From positions 5,084,001 to 5,148,000 of the forward strand of contig NZ_CP108549.1 of the NCBI RefSeq assembly GCF_036010325.1: DNA of 64,000 nt, read 5' to 3'. This stretch comes from Streptomyces sp. NBC_01210 (GTDB lineage Bacteria > Actinomycetota > Actinomycetes > Streptomycetales > Streptomycetaceae). Every line of letters begins with the position of its first letter. The first letter of the stretch is position 1. Both the position numbers and the translations under genes were made by a program. Positions 43,190 through 52,500 of this stretch are shown one piece after another. The notes beneath the pieces are model-generated. The model worked only from the letters and a program-made list of their open reading frames with translations, was not told the origin of the DNA and did not search any database.

Positions 43190-43345
43190 GGACCGGAGGG
43201 GCGGAGCTGGACTCCACCAACGTTCGGCGCGCGTTCCGGCAGGCCATCGTCGGCGCCGAGGGAGCTGACGCGAAGGAGTGGACGCCGAGGGAGCTGCGGC
43301 ACACCTTCGTATCGCTGCTCTCCGACAGCGGGATCGGGCCCGGCA
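43190..43345 (+). pseudogene. C-terminal tyrosine integrase fragment, cut by an IS
   Basis: The plus strand reads STNVRRAFRQAIVGAEGADA and EWTPRELRHTFVSLLSDSGI. ELRHTFVSLLSD is the conserved Arg-x-x-His box of phage-type integrases. The remaining part with the catalytic Tyr is replaced by IS5-type sequence after about 43340. The same box occurs in the fragment at 46960-47180. Confidence 0.65.
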
Positions 43346-44077
43346 CCCTGGGCGTAAGCGGCATCCGGACCGGCGGGTGTTCCAGGGCATGCTGTTCGTC
43401 CTGCACACCGGGATCGCCTGGGAACACCTGCCGCAGGAACTCGGCTTCGGCTTCGGGCATGACCTGCTGGCGCCAGCTGGCTGAGTGGACTGAGGCCGGT
43501 GTGTGGCCCCGGCTGCACGAGGCCCTCCTGGCAAAGCCGCGCAGTGTGGACGCCCTGGACTTCTCCCGGGCGGCCGTCGACGGCTCCCACATCCGGGCGT
43601 TAAAGGGGGCCCCAAGACGGGACGAAGCACCGTCGACCGGGGCAGGCCGGGCAGCAAACACCACCTGATCACCGACGCCACCGGCATCCCTCTGGCCGCC
43701 ACACTGACCGGCGGCAACCGCAACGACGTCACCCAGCTGATCCCACTGCTGGAGGCGATCCCGCGGTACGGGGCAAGCGCGGCCGACCCCGCCGCCGCCC
43801 CACCGTGGTCCTGGGCGACCGCGGCTACGACCACGACAAGTACCGCCGTCTTGTCCGGGATCTGGGCGTGAAGCCGCTGATCGCCCGCCGGGGCACCGAG
43901 CACGGCTCCGGCCTGGGCGCCCAACGCTGGGTCATTGAGCGCGCGTTCGCACATCTGCACTGGTTTCGCCGCCTGCGAATCCGCTGGGAGATACGAGACG
44001 ACATCCACGAAGCCTTCCTCATCCTGGGATGCGCACTGCTCTGCTGGCGACGCCTGAGCTCAGCTGTCGACCGCTAG
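43346..44077 (+). pseudogene. IS5-family transposase with three frameshifts
   Basis: The transposase can be followed through four frame segments: RRVFQGMLFVLHTGIAWEHL; then RQLAEWTEAGVWPRLHEALL and SRAAVDGSHIRALKG; then GRPGSKHHLITDATGIPLAA and TGGNRNDVTQLIPLLEAI; then VLGDRGYDHDKYRRLVRDLG through RWVIERAFAHLHWFRRLRI to the TAG at 44077. The DDE residues (AVDGS, GDRGYD, VIERAF) are visible. The first ~25 codons and a clear left inverted repeat are missing, so it cannot move by itself. Confidence 0.75.
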
Positions 44078-45630
44078 TTTTTCTGCAGGGTGCGGGTGAC
44101 ACCCGCGATGACGGCGGTCGTCAGCACCCAGCCGAAGGCGATCAGCAGGTAGGCCAGCCATTGGAGGCTGCCGCTCGACCAGTACCAGGCCGTGCGCTGA
44201 CCCAGACCACCAATGGGGATCAAGAGGTCCAGTGTGTAGACAAGGGGCTGGAACGGGGCGCCTTCACCCGGTTTGACCGGATTGGGGGAGTGAGTGCCGA
44301 AGGACAGTGTGCCCAGCAAGGTCAGCGCGAGGAGCCAAACGCCCGCCAGCCAGGGGCGGTAGCCATAACCGACGGTCACGTCGAGCAGGTGCGCCCACAC
44401 ACTCGCGGCCGGAGGCAGAGTTTGACGCCGATGGCGCTGTTTCGCCAGGAGCACCCGGCGGGCGTCGTGGTCGTGGCCGGCCTTCCGGTACCAGCTCGCC
44501 AACTGCTCATAGGGCTGAGGGTTGTAGCCCGGACTGCGTCGTATCCACGCCACGCGGCGGGCCACGGAGTCCCGCCGCCCCACTGCCTCCCGCCGCTCGC
44601 CTGCCTCGTCCACCTTGATGGAGCCGTAGACGAAGCCGTCCAGCTCCACCACGGCCGGCCAGCTGTGGTCGCTGTCGTGGAGGTAGGACACCTGCGCGCC
44701 CCGCAGGTCCACGGTGCCGGACGGTGGCCGGGCGAGGATGAAGTCGAAGTCGACTGCCTGCATCAGTAGGGCGACCAATGACGGGCCGTGGCCGTCGGGC
44801 GGCCCGTTCAGGACCGCTCCTTCAAAGGTCAGGTGGTCCGAGATCCGGGCGCCCCGCAGCCGTACGGTCCCGTTCGAGATGAACCCGTCGGAGAAGTCGA
44901 GCGTCGAGGCCACGGCGTTGTCCAGGGCGAGCGTCACCCCGCGTTGGCCGGGGCGTTCCACTAGTGCGCCCCGCATGTGCAGTCCGCCTGGCAACTGTGC
45001 CCCCATGAGACGGACTTCACCATGGGCGACGAATCCGTCCCCGCAGTAGACGCCGCCCTCCGCGACCAGTCCGCCGGCGGACAGCGCCCATTGTTCAGGT
45101 GCGATGATCTCGGCGCCGCTGAGATTCACGGCGCCGCTCACGTGGGCGTTGATGAGCGACAAGGCGGTGACCTTGCGGTGGAAGGGCGAGGCAGAGCCTC
45201 TTTCCAGGCGAGAGCGCCGCAGGTCGAGGCGTCCTTCGATACGGATCAAGCCCGCTTCCACGCCCGGCACTCGGCTGCCCACAATCGCGATCGACTGGGT
45301 CGACGCTCCGGAGAGGTCCACGCCATCCTCGAACCAGCAGTCCTCGAGCCAGAGGGGGTGAGCGATCTGCGCGCCGGCCAGGTTGAGGTGTCCGGGTATC
45401 CGCGCCCCGGCGAGCCTCAGGCACGCGACAGCTCCTGGCTGCGGGGTGTTCGCGCCCTGGAGGAGCGCCACGATCACGGTGGCCCGAACTGTCCGCCCGG
45501 AGCTCCACCGCCCACCCTCGGCGACACGGTCGTCCTCGGGCACACCCGTGCGCAGGTCCACGCGGCGTCCCTCGGGGAACGCGTCCCACAGCTCACGCTC
45601 TGGTGAAGTCAACTCGTCGTATGAGAGCAC
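44074..45630 (-). CDS. pentapeptide-like membrane protein (annotated in relatives as oxidoreductase)
   Basis: A 518-residue protein. Residues about 60-345 form a repeated beta-solenoid (LRLAGARIPGHLNLAGAQIA; LINAHVSGAVNLSGAEIIAP; RLRGARISDHLTFEGAVLNG; TVDLRGAQVSYLHD). A helical link (YEQLASWYRKAGHDHDARRV) leads to three C-terminal membrane helices (PWLAGVWLLALTLLGTLSFG; QPLVYTLDLLIPIGG; WLAYLLIAFGWVLTTAVIAG). The layout is common in Streptomyces; the name membrane-associated oxidoreductase is used for it but I see no redox motif. Its stop overlaps the end of the IS transposase by four bases. Confidence 0.7.
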   Translation of the reverse strand: MLSYDELTSPERELWDAFPEGRRVDLRTGVPEDDRVAEGGRWSSGRTVRATVIVALLQGANTPQPGAVACLRLAGARIPGHLNLAGAQIAHPLWLEDCWFEDGVDLSGASTQSIAIVGSRVPGVEAGLIRIEGRLDLRRSRLERGSASPFHRKVTALSLINAHVSGAVNLSGAEIIAPEQWALSAGGLVAEGGVYCGDGFVAHGEVRLMGAQLPGGLHMRGALVERPGQRGVTLALDNAVASTLDFSDGFISNGTVRLRGARISDHLTFEGAVLNGPPDGHGPSLVALLMQAVDFDFILARPPSGTVDLRGAQVSYLHDSDHSWPAVVELDGFVYGSIKVDEAGERREAVGRRDSVARRVAWIRRSPGYNPQPYEQLASWYRKAGHDHDARRVLLAKQRHRRQTLPPAASVWAHLLDVTVGYGYRPWLAGVWLLALTLLGTLSFGTHSPNPVKPGEGAPFQPLVYTLDLLIPIGGLGQRTAWYWSSGSLQWLAYLLIAFGWVLTTAVIAGVTRTLQKN

Positions 45631-45787
45631 TCAGGCAGAGTAGTGATCTTCCCTCGCACTCGCCTTGCCCTACCGCGCCGCGGATCGGAGGGCGGCCCGG
45701 AGCATCGGTGTGCGCTGGCTTGGCGCGGCGCTCGGAAGGCTTCGGGGGAAGATCTTCTCCCAGATTTCTCCCAGACCCCAAGGGTCT

Positions 45788-46003
45788 GTCCGGTTCCGCG
45801 CCGTGGGGTACGTGCTCTACCTGCCGAACACCCATCCGCGCTGGCCCCTGCACCGTGCCGATCTCATCGAGTGCGACGAGGACCTGGTGGCGGCAGCAGG
45901 ACTGCCCCAGCCGAAGGGAGAACCGGTGAACGTGCTGTACTCGCCGGGCGTCCCCGTCCGCTTCGGCCCCCCGGCACGCCTCGGCGGCATCCCGACCCCT
46001 TGA
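45788..46003 (+). pseudogene. C-terminal fragment of a DUF2071 (YqjF-like) protein
   Basis: The frame reads YVLYLPNTHPRWPLHRADLI, then LVAAAGLPQPKGEPVNVLY and SPGVPVRFGPPARL to a stop at 46003. This is the diagnostic end of DUF2071 proteins (PWPLHRA, SPGVPVRFG). The N-terminal two thirds are absent and no start fits. Confidence 0.6.
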
Positions 46004-46120
46004 AACCACTGCGCGCCCGACGGTCGGGTCGTGAACTCGTGTCCGGGCTCCGGGTAAGTACTGGTGTCGGGACGCGCATGGGCTCACTCGTGCTCGTCTG
46101 TTCACGGGAGGGAAGACGTC

Positions 46121-46558
46121 ATGAAGAAATTGATGGGTAGCGTTGCCACCGTCGCCGTATGCGCCGGATTCTTCGGGGTCATGGGAACGGGGACGGCCGC
46201 GGCCGCCAACACTCACAAGTTCAGCACACACCTCTGGGATCCCACCTACGGTTACGTCCAAGGCGGCGTGACCTTCCACAACCGAGATGTCGTCATCCAG
46301 GGTTCAGTGAAGTCACACACGACTGGGTGTGCTCAGGCCGAATTCGAGATCTTCGCGAACTTCACGGACGAGACGCCGTTGAAGACGGAGACGCGTACGG
46401 CGTGCGGCCGTGGGACCGGCACCAGCACCGATTTCCACTTCACTGTCGACATGCCCGCAGGTGGCGCCGCCTATCTGCTAACGAGTCTCAACGAGAACAC
46501 GACCGGTAGCTGGAAATTGGTTTCGTGGGAAACAGCCAACAACACCGACCGGCTCTGA
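46121..46558 (+). CDS. small secreted protein of unknown function
   Basis: A 145-residue protein with a signal peptide (SVATVAVCAGFFGVMGTGTA, cleavage near AAA-ANT). The mature part, about 115 residues, is beta-rich (TFHNRDVVIQGSVKSH, AEFEIFANFTDETPLKTET, STDFHFTVDMPAGGAAYLLT) with two cysteines (TGCAQAE, RTACGRG) that can pair. No family is recognised. GGGAGGGAAG precedes ATG 46121 by about eight bases. Confidence 0.7.
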   Translation: MKKLMGSVATVAVCAGFFGVMGTGTAAAANTHKFSTHLWDPTYGYVQGGVTFHNRDVVIQGSVKSHTTGCAQAEFEIFANFTDETPLKTETRTACGRGTGTSTDFHFTVDMPAGGAAYLLTSLNENTTGSWKLVSWETANNTDRL

Positions 46559-46577
46559 CCCAGCCGAAAGCCACGGT

Positions 46578-46605
46578 GCCCGGACTTCACCTCACGTCCG
46601 GGCGC
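46578..46605 (+). terminator. terminator after the small secreted protein
   Basis: GCCCGGAC and GTCCGGGC arms with a ten-base loop, 20 bp past the stop. Confidence 0.6.
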
Positions 46606-46959
46606 CGTTGGCGTTCCAGGGCGCCCCGCGCCGCAACCTGGCGGAGACTGAAGGCATGGGGTCGTGAGGAGGAGACATGTCTGTCTGGCCGTCAGTTCGT
46701 TTGGAGTGGCTCGGCCGTGCTGGAGCAGGACCCAGCTCTCTGACTGGCGGCTGATATCAGTTCTGAAGTTTCGTCATCCTCGCTTTCGAGGTCTGTTCCC
46801 ACTTGTGGGGGCGCTGTCCGGGATCGTTCACCATCGTTCATCGTGGCGACCGTCCTAGATGGTTGAAAGATCGCGGACATAGTCGTACGGCCGTGAATGA
46901 GACGGAAACTGAGACGGAGGAGAGGAAGCCTCCCTGCACCCGTCACAAGGCGGGGCTGA

Positions 46960-47180
46960 AGCCGGAGTGGACACCGCGGGAGCTTCGGCACAGCTTCGTG
47001 TCCCCGCTCTCCGATCACGGGATCACGTTGGAGCGGATCGCGCTTCTGGTCGGCCACAGTAGCCAGGGCACCACGGAGGCGGTCTACCGCAAGCAGCTCC
47101 GTCCGGTGATCACGGAGGGGGCCGAAGCGATGGACGAGATCTTCGCCGACGATGACGAGGCGGATGCGCTCGGGGCTTGA
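46960..47180 (+). pseudogene. C-terminal tyrosine integrase fragment
   Basis: The frame reads LKPEWTPRELRHSFVSPLSD, HGITLERIALLVGHSSQGT and TEAVYRKQLRPVITEGA, ending at 47180. It includes the R-x-x-H box, the GHSS histidine region and the catalytic Tyr (EAVYRKQ). The N-terminal two thirds, including the first catalytic Arg, are missing, and upstream sequence is unrelated. It ends 90 bp from tRNA fragment 3, the normal distance between an integrase gene and its attachment site. Confidence 0.7.
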
Positions 47181-47222
47181 TCCATTCCCTTTGGCCCCCT
47201 GTTTGGCCCCAGAGCATGCAGA

Positions 47223-47252
47223 AGGCCCATTCGCGATCACGCGAATGGGCCT
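47223..47252 (-). terminator. terminator behind tRNA fragment 3
   Basis: A perfect 13-bp stem (AGGCCCATTCGCG and CGCGAATGGGCCT) with loop ATCA. On the minus strand it follows the tRNA 3' end by about 20 bp, as at 31.6 kb. Confidence 0.75.
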
Positions 47253-47271
47253 CTGACCTGGTGTTTCAGCT

Positions 47272-47316
47272 GTCGGGGTGGCGGGATTTGAACCCACGAC
47301 CTCTTCGTCCCGAATG
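47272..47316 (-). other. tRNA-Pro(CGG)-like 3' half, copy 3 (candidate att site)
   Basis: The minus strand reads CATTCGGGACGAAG (anticodon arm 3' side with CGG), AGGTC, the T-arm GTGGGTTCAAATCCCGC with perfect stem, and the acceptor end CACCCCGA. Upstream of CATTCGG there is no D-arm or 5' acceptor strand, so this is not a working tRNA gene. It is the best preserved of the three blocks. Confidence 0.7.
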
Positions 47317-47419
47317 AGGTTCGGTCGCTGATCTCATCTGCACGGATGGAGTTTGCCCTGGTCAGAGACGTGGTCCTGGTTGGTCTCGCGTGGCGTGGAA
47401 GGCGTTCCGGGAGCGGGTC

Positions 47420-47438
47420 GGCTCCCAGATGGCTCCCA
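47420..47438. repeat. GGCTCCC direct repeat beside tRNA fragment 3
   Basis: GGCTCCCAGATGGCTCCCA, the same double element as at 36240-36257 and at the same side of the tRNA block; a possible integrase arm site. Confidence 0.45.
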
Positions 47439-48038
47439 GACGAGCCATGTGACCGTCTGTCTAGGTCGGCTGTTCGTGCGGGCCCCTCGTATCGCCCTCG
47501 CTGCGATGAGTACTCCAACGGACGCGAGTCGTGGAGGATACGCGTCCTACTGGGTTAGCTGCTCGCCTACGGGGGTTCGTCAGCGGTGGAGATCCGCAGC
47601 TCGTGCTCGAAGACGACGCCTTGGCTGTCGCGGTTGAACTCTTCGCCTCGGTAGACGGCGACCCGCAGCGGCCGACCCGGATGTGCTTTTCTCGGATACC
47701 GTCAAAGCGGATCAAGCCCACCTCCCTGCTCGCCGGGTTCGACTCCGTCGGCGCGCGACGCCACACCGTCGCCACCATGAACGGGAACGAATCAGCGGGA
47801 ATCAGAAGCTGGCCCGCAAGCCAACCGCGCACCAACAGGCTCCTGCTCGCTGACACTGCGGCCAGTAAGACACATTCACAGGCATTGACAGTTACTCACC
47901 GCCCCTGTGCAACGTCCCTGAGTCCGTCAAACTGCCACCTTGGGCACAGCTCACCGCACCAGGGCTACCGCGTCCTTCCACCGCTGTGAGGCGAGCGCCC
48001 TGGGAATACCCAAGCAGGTTCAGTAGCCGTCACAGTGA
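47439..48038. other. gap with an unrecognised C-terminal relic
   Basis: A 600-bp region between the integration site and the AlbA-domain gene. On the minus strand about 47567-47674 reads RPLRVAVYRGEEFNRDSQGV and VFEHELRISTADEPP before TAG, which looks like the true end of a lost gene, but no family is recognised. The rest shows nothing I can support. Confidence 0.35.
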
Positions 48039-49577
48039 TCACGAGAGGCCCGAAGCGAGCCACGCCTCCATCTCTGCCCTTGCCTTGGGAGCGAGCCTTG
48101 CCGCACGGACTTCACCGTTTGGGCGCAGGAGCGTGAGCTCGTAAACTCCGTAGTCTGCGAGGAGGTCCGCAGCGATGTTGCGAGCGACACCACGCAGCTG
48201 CCGGCTGTCCTCAACAAGACCCGCGAGGTAGGCGACATGATGGCTCGGCTCGCTGGGCAGCCCCGCGAAAGGCTCGGGTGGCGGAACGAAGCGTGTGCTC
48301 CCATTGATCGGAGTTCGATCGACGAAGACTGTGGTCTCGCCCGCAGTTCGAGCAAGGATGTCCACATCCCCGAAGCCGTCCGCCCAGTCGGCGTACGTTG
48401 CGATCAAGTGCAGAGCTCCAAGGATTTCGGACTCCAGCAGAGTCAGGTTGAGTTGAGGGGCACTGGGAGCCGACTCAGGCGTAGGGCTCGATGCTGACGA
48501 TCGCCACACCTCACTCCTGGAGCCGAGGGCCTCTGGAAGACGGACGTTAACGGCAATCGCATCGTTCCCGACAGGGATTCCCTCTGCTGTGGGCAGGGGG
48601 GGAGCCTCCGCCTCCGGGCGGAGACTGGCGTCTTCCGTTTCGGAATTCGAGGTCGAAACCTGGCTCGTCAGCACGGCACTGGCCACCTCGATCGACGCGA
48701 AGGCGCTGCCATCGGTGTGCCAGACCGCGTGCACGCCGCCCCGTTGCATGTGCATTCGGCCGCGGCGGACATCGGGCATCCTGCCGAGCAGTTGCTGTGG
48801 GAGTGCCCGTCCTGGGGACCTCCCGAACTCCGACATCCGATTGAGGAAGCCCGTGACGTCCTGGATGAAAGACCGGTCAATTCGACGCTCCGCAAGCCCG
48901 TTGGGCACCAGGGCCAGCTCGAGTTGCACTCCGCCTGGAAGCGTGGGTTTCGCCCAGGCGGCGCCTTCCGCCAGTACTCGACGGACGCGCTCTGCCTGGT
49001 CTTCGGCGAGACGGAAGCGGTCCCGGTAGACCTGCGCGATCTCTGATTCATCGAGCCAAGCGGTTATTCGGTCTATCCGGCGGGCGTAGCTGTAGCGGTT
49101 CTGCCCCTTGCCCCCAGCGACTGGTCGAACGGCATGCGGGGCTATGGGGCTACGTGGAACGCCGATGAGGAAGAAGCCGATCCCCGGCGAAGTTGAAATG
49201 TCCGGTATTGTGCGGACGCTGAAGTCTGGAGGAAGGAAGGGGAAGACTCGGCTGCGCAGGCCGTTGTTGAACTGCACGACGATGCCGTCGTCGATGTCAA
49301 CAGGCGTCAGTTGGCCAGCGCATCCCTGGGCATCTTCAGCGATCCCGATGACGATCAGTCCGCCTCGGGCATTCGCCATGGCCGTCACGTCCTTAGCCAG
49401 TTCGTCCAGGGACTCGGCGTTCTTCGCGTACGAGTTCTGCTGCTTGAAGTCGAGATCGACACCTTCCGCTACGCGCTGTGTACACAGCGTGGCGAGGTGG
49501 CTCCTGTCCAGCTCTTCGAAGGGCGCGCCAAGTAGGGCAGCGATCCTGGGAATCTTCACGGTCACGCAATCGAGCAT
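48039..49577 (-). CDS. AlbA_2/Schlafen-like ATP-binding domain protein
   Basis: A 512-residue protein. Its N-terminal 40-170 matches the AlbA_2 (Schlafen-like, formerly AAA_4) domain: GVDLDFKQQNSYAKNAES, ELAKDVTAMANARGGLIVIG, then VPRSPIAPHAVR and RYSYARRIDRITAWLDESEI. This domain occurs in regulators and in nuclease-type defence proteins. The remaining 300 residues are not recognised; they end in a helical region (SHHVAYLAGLVEDSRQLRGV). ATG 49577 is only five bases from the start of the divergent helicase gene; GTG 49559 is an alternative. The position beside the helicase-methylase-ATPase operon suggests an accessory or control role. Confidence 0.75.
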   Translation of the reverse strand: MLDCVTVKIPRIAALLGAPFEELDRSHLATLCTQRVAEGVDLDFKQQNSYAKNAESLDELAKDVTAMANARGGLIVIGIAEDAQGCAGQLTPVDIDDGIVVQFNNGLRSRVFPFLPPDFSVRTIPDISTSPGIGFFLIGVPRSPIAPHAVRPVAGGKGQNRYSYARRIDRITAWLDESEIAQVYRDRFRLAEDQAERVRRVLAEGAAWAKPTLPGGVQLELALVPNGLAERRIDRSFIQDVTGFLNRMSEFGRSPGRALPQQLLGRMPDVRRGRMHMQRGGVHAVWHTDGSAFASIEVASAVLTSQVSTSNSETEDASLRPEAEAPPLPTAEGIPVGNDAIAVNVRLPEALGSRSEVWRSSASSPTPESAPSAPQLNLTLLESEILGALHLIATYADWADGFGDVDILARTAGETTVFVDRTPINGSTRFVPPPEPFAGLPSEPSHHVAYLAGLVEDSRQLRGVARNIAADLLADYGVYELTLLRPNGEVRAARLAPKARAEMEAWLASGLS

Positions 49578-49582
49578 ATGAG

Positions 49583-52500
49583 ATGACGGACCCTCATCTC
49601 GCCGTGACCGTAAAGGAGTTAACCGATAGGCTTATGATCGCCAGTAGTCGGAGTCCAGCCGGTGGGGAGCCGGCTGTGACCGCAGGTGGGGGCGCATCTT
49701 TTGTGACGACTTTCAATCCGAACGACCTGCGGCCAGGGGTGCGTGTTCGATTCCCTGGGCATGCTGAGGCCACCACGGTCGTGACCGTGAAGCCTGGCGC
49801 CTACTGGGAGTTCCTCGTTGAGGGTGCGCCCGGGGAGTACCAGCCCATCAGCCTTCCCGAGGACGAGTTGCCCGGCGTCGAGGTACTGGATGTTGGGGGC
49901 GAGCGCGGGTACGACGCGGACCCGCGGGCCTTCCGGCTTGGCGTGGAGGCCCGTCGAATCCGTGCCAGGTTTCAGCACGACATGGCCGCGCTCTCGGTGT
50001 CGAACATCGAACCACTGCCTCACCAACTGGAAGCCGTCTACGGGCATTTCCTGGAGCAACCCAGGCTCCGCTTCCTCCTGGCGGACGATCCGGGGGCGGG
50101 GAAAACGATCATGACGGGGCTCTATATCAAGGAGCTCCAATTGCGCGGTGCCGCGGACCGGGTTCTGATCGTCGCCCCTGCCAATCTCGGCTTCCAATGG
50201 CAGCGCGAACTGGACGAACGCTTCCAGATCAAGGCTCGGCGGGTCACGAGGGACACCATCGACGCCGCGCCAACCGAGAACCCCTGGGATGCCAACGGAG
50301 TCTTGATCATCTCCCGGGACCTCCTCAAGAGCGACGACATTTTGCAGACTCTCGCAGCTGCCGAACGCTCCTGGGACCTGGCGGTCCTCGACGAAGCACA
50401 CGGTTACACGCTGAAAGTCAACAAGCGGGGAGCAATCGACAACCGTACGGCTCGATACAAGGCGGCTGAGGTCGTTTCAGAACGGACCGAACGACTGCTG
50501 CTGTTGACCGCCACTCCGCATTCCGGGCGCGAGGAGTCCATCTGGGGTCTGCTGCGACTACTCGACCCGGACATGTATGGAGATCGCTGTCCCGAACACG
50601 TCGAAGTGCACCCCCAGCATTACTCGAAGACATCTAAAGAGCAGATGGTAGACCTGCGCGGCAACCTTCTCTTCAAGCCGCGCACACCGCACACGGTGGC
50701 GTACGACCTGCAAGGCCCCGAATGGGATCTCTATCAGGCCGTGTCGGCCTTCATCACCGAGGGCCTCGCCGAGATCCGCGGCGAAGGCCGGGCCTCTGTC
50801 TCCGGCTTCGCGCTCACCACGATGCAGCGCAGACTGGCATCCTCGGTACGCGCCATCAGCCGGACACTGGAGCGTCGGGTGGAGAGGCTGGAGCGCGAAC
50901 TGGCCGGCCCCGCGGCTGAATCTCGCTCGGCTGTCGCTGTCGGCTCCAGTCCAGCCAGCAACGACAACGTTGATCGGACCGAGGAAGAACGCTGGGCGCA
51001 GGAGGAAGCGGCACTCGCAGCGCTGCCGCGTTCACTCGAGGAGATCGCGGCTGAACTCGATGCTGTTCGTCCTCTGCTTGCGCAGGCACAGGAGACCGAG
51101 CGTCTCGGCAGTGAGATCAAGCTCAACGAACTCTGGAAGGTCCTGGAGAAGTACGGCGTCGGGGACGATGCCTCTAAGAAGCTGCTGATCTTCACTGAGC
51201 ACAAGGACACGCTCGACTTCCTGCAAGACAAGCTCTCCGAGCAGTTCGACGTCGTGGTCATCCACGGCGGCATGCGGGCCGCAGAGCGTATCGCCGCCGA
51301 GCGGGCGTTCCGTGAACACGCCCAGATCATGGTGGCCACAGAGGCCGCTGGCGAAGGCATCAACCTGCAGTTTTGCCATCTCATGGTCAACTACGACATC
51401 CCATGGAATCCCAACCGCCTCGAACAGCGGATGGGGCGGGTTCACCGTATCGGTCAGACCGAAGAGGTCCACATCTTCAACCTAGTCGCGGGGAACACCA
51501 GGGAAGGGCACGTCCTGGCGACCGTTCTGAAGAAGCTCGAGTGGATGGGCAAGTCGCTCGGTGACCGAGTGTTCGACGTGATCGGAGAAGTGTTCGCCGC
51601 CTACAAGCTTCCGGAACTTCTCCAGGCAGTTGTCGCCGGAGAGCGCAGCTCGCAGGAGACGGCCGCACAGTTCGGCGCAGATGAGGGGACGTACGACCGG
51701 GAACTCCTCGAGCGGGCCGAAGAGCTGCTTGCGAAAGCCCTTGCGACAGGGCACATCGACTGGCGGCTGCAGAGGAGGCTTAGCGAACGCGCTGAGGAGC
51801 GAAGGCTTCCGCCTGACCATCTAAAACGATTCTTCTTGGACGCGATCGACTTCGCGGGGGGCAAGGCTACCCCGAGGCTCGACCACACCACTGTGCACGT
51901 GGATCGGACCCCGGACCTGTTGATAGCCAGGGACCGGGACCGGGGCACCTTGCGTCAACTCCAGCCAGCATATGAGCGGATTACCTTCGATAAATCCGTC
52001 GCGGTACGTCGTATGGCCGAGGATGCCGAACTGGGTGCGCCACGACCAGAGCTCTGCGGCCCCGGCCACTCCCTGCTCGAGAACTTGATCGATCACATAA
52101 TCGAGGCCACTCACCTGCCCCTCCAGCGCGGCGCCGTCTTACTTGACCCAAGTCGGCAGAACCCTGCCGTCCTGCACCTGCTCGAGGCAGACGTGGTGGA
52201 CGGGCATCGGTCGGTGGTACACCGAAGCATCGCCACCATCGGTGACACGGACGGGGTGCTCCGTGCCTCGGGCGGTGTCCTTTACGACTTTCTGTTGGGC
52301 GATAACGCGAGGCAGAAGGGTGGAGCAACCTCTCGCGCGGAGGCCGAGCTGATCGCCTGGGCCCGCCAGAACGTGTTCGAGGCCCGTGTGAAGGAGGCTC
52401 GCGCGGAGCGCGAGCACACCGCCACGATCCAGGAGGAGTTTCTGAACGCCTCGTTCAACACGGTCCTTGCCCGCCAGGAAGTCGAGTTGATGGACCTCGA

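Noticed and set aside
47272..47316. Functional tRNA-Pro gene
   Set aside because: Only the 3' half is present; no D-arm or 5' acceptor strand pairs with it within 60 bases upstream on the minus strand.
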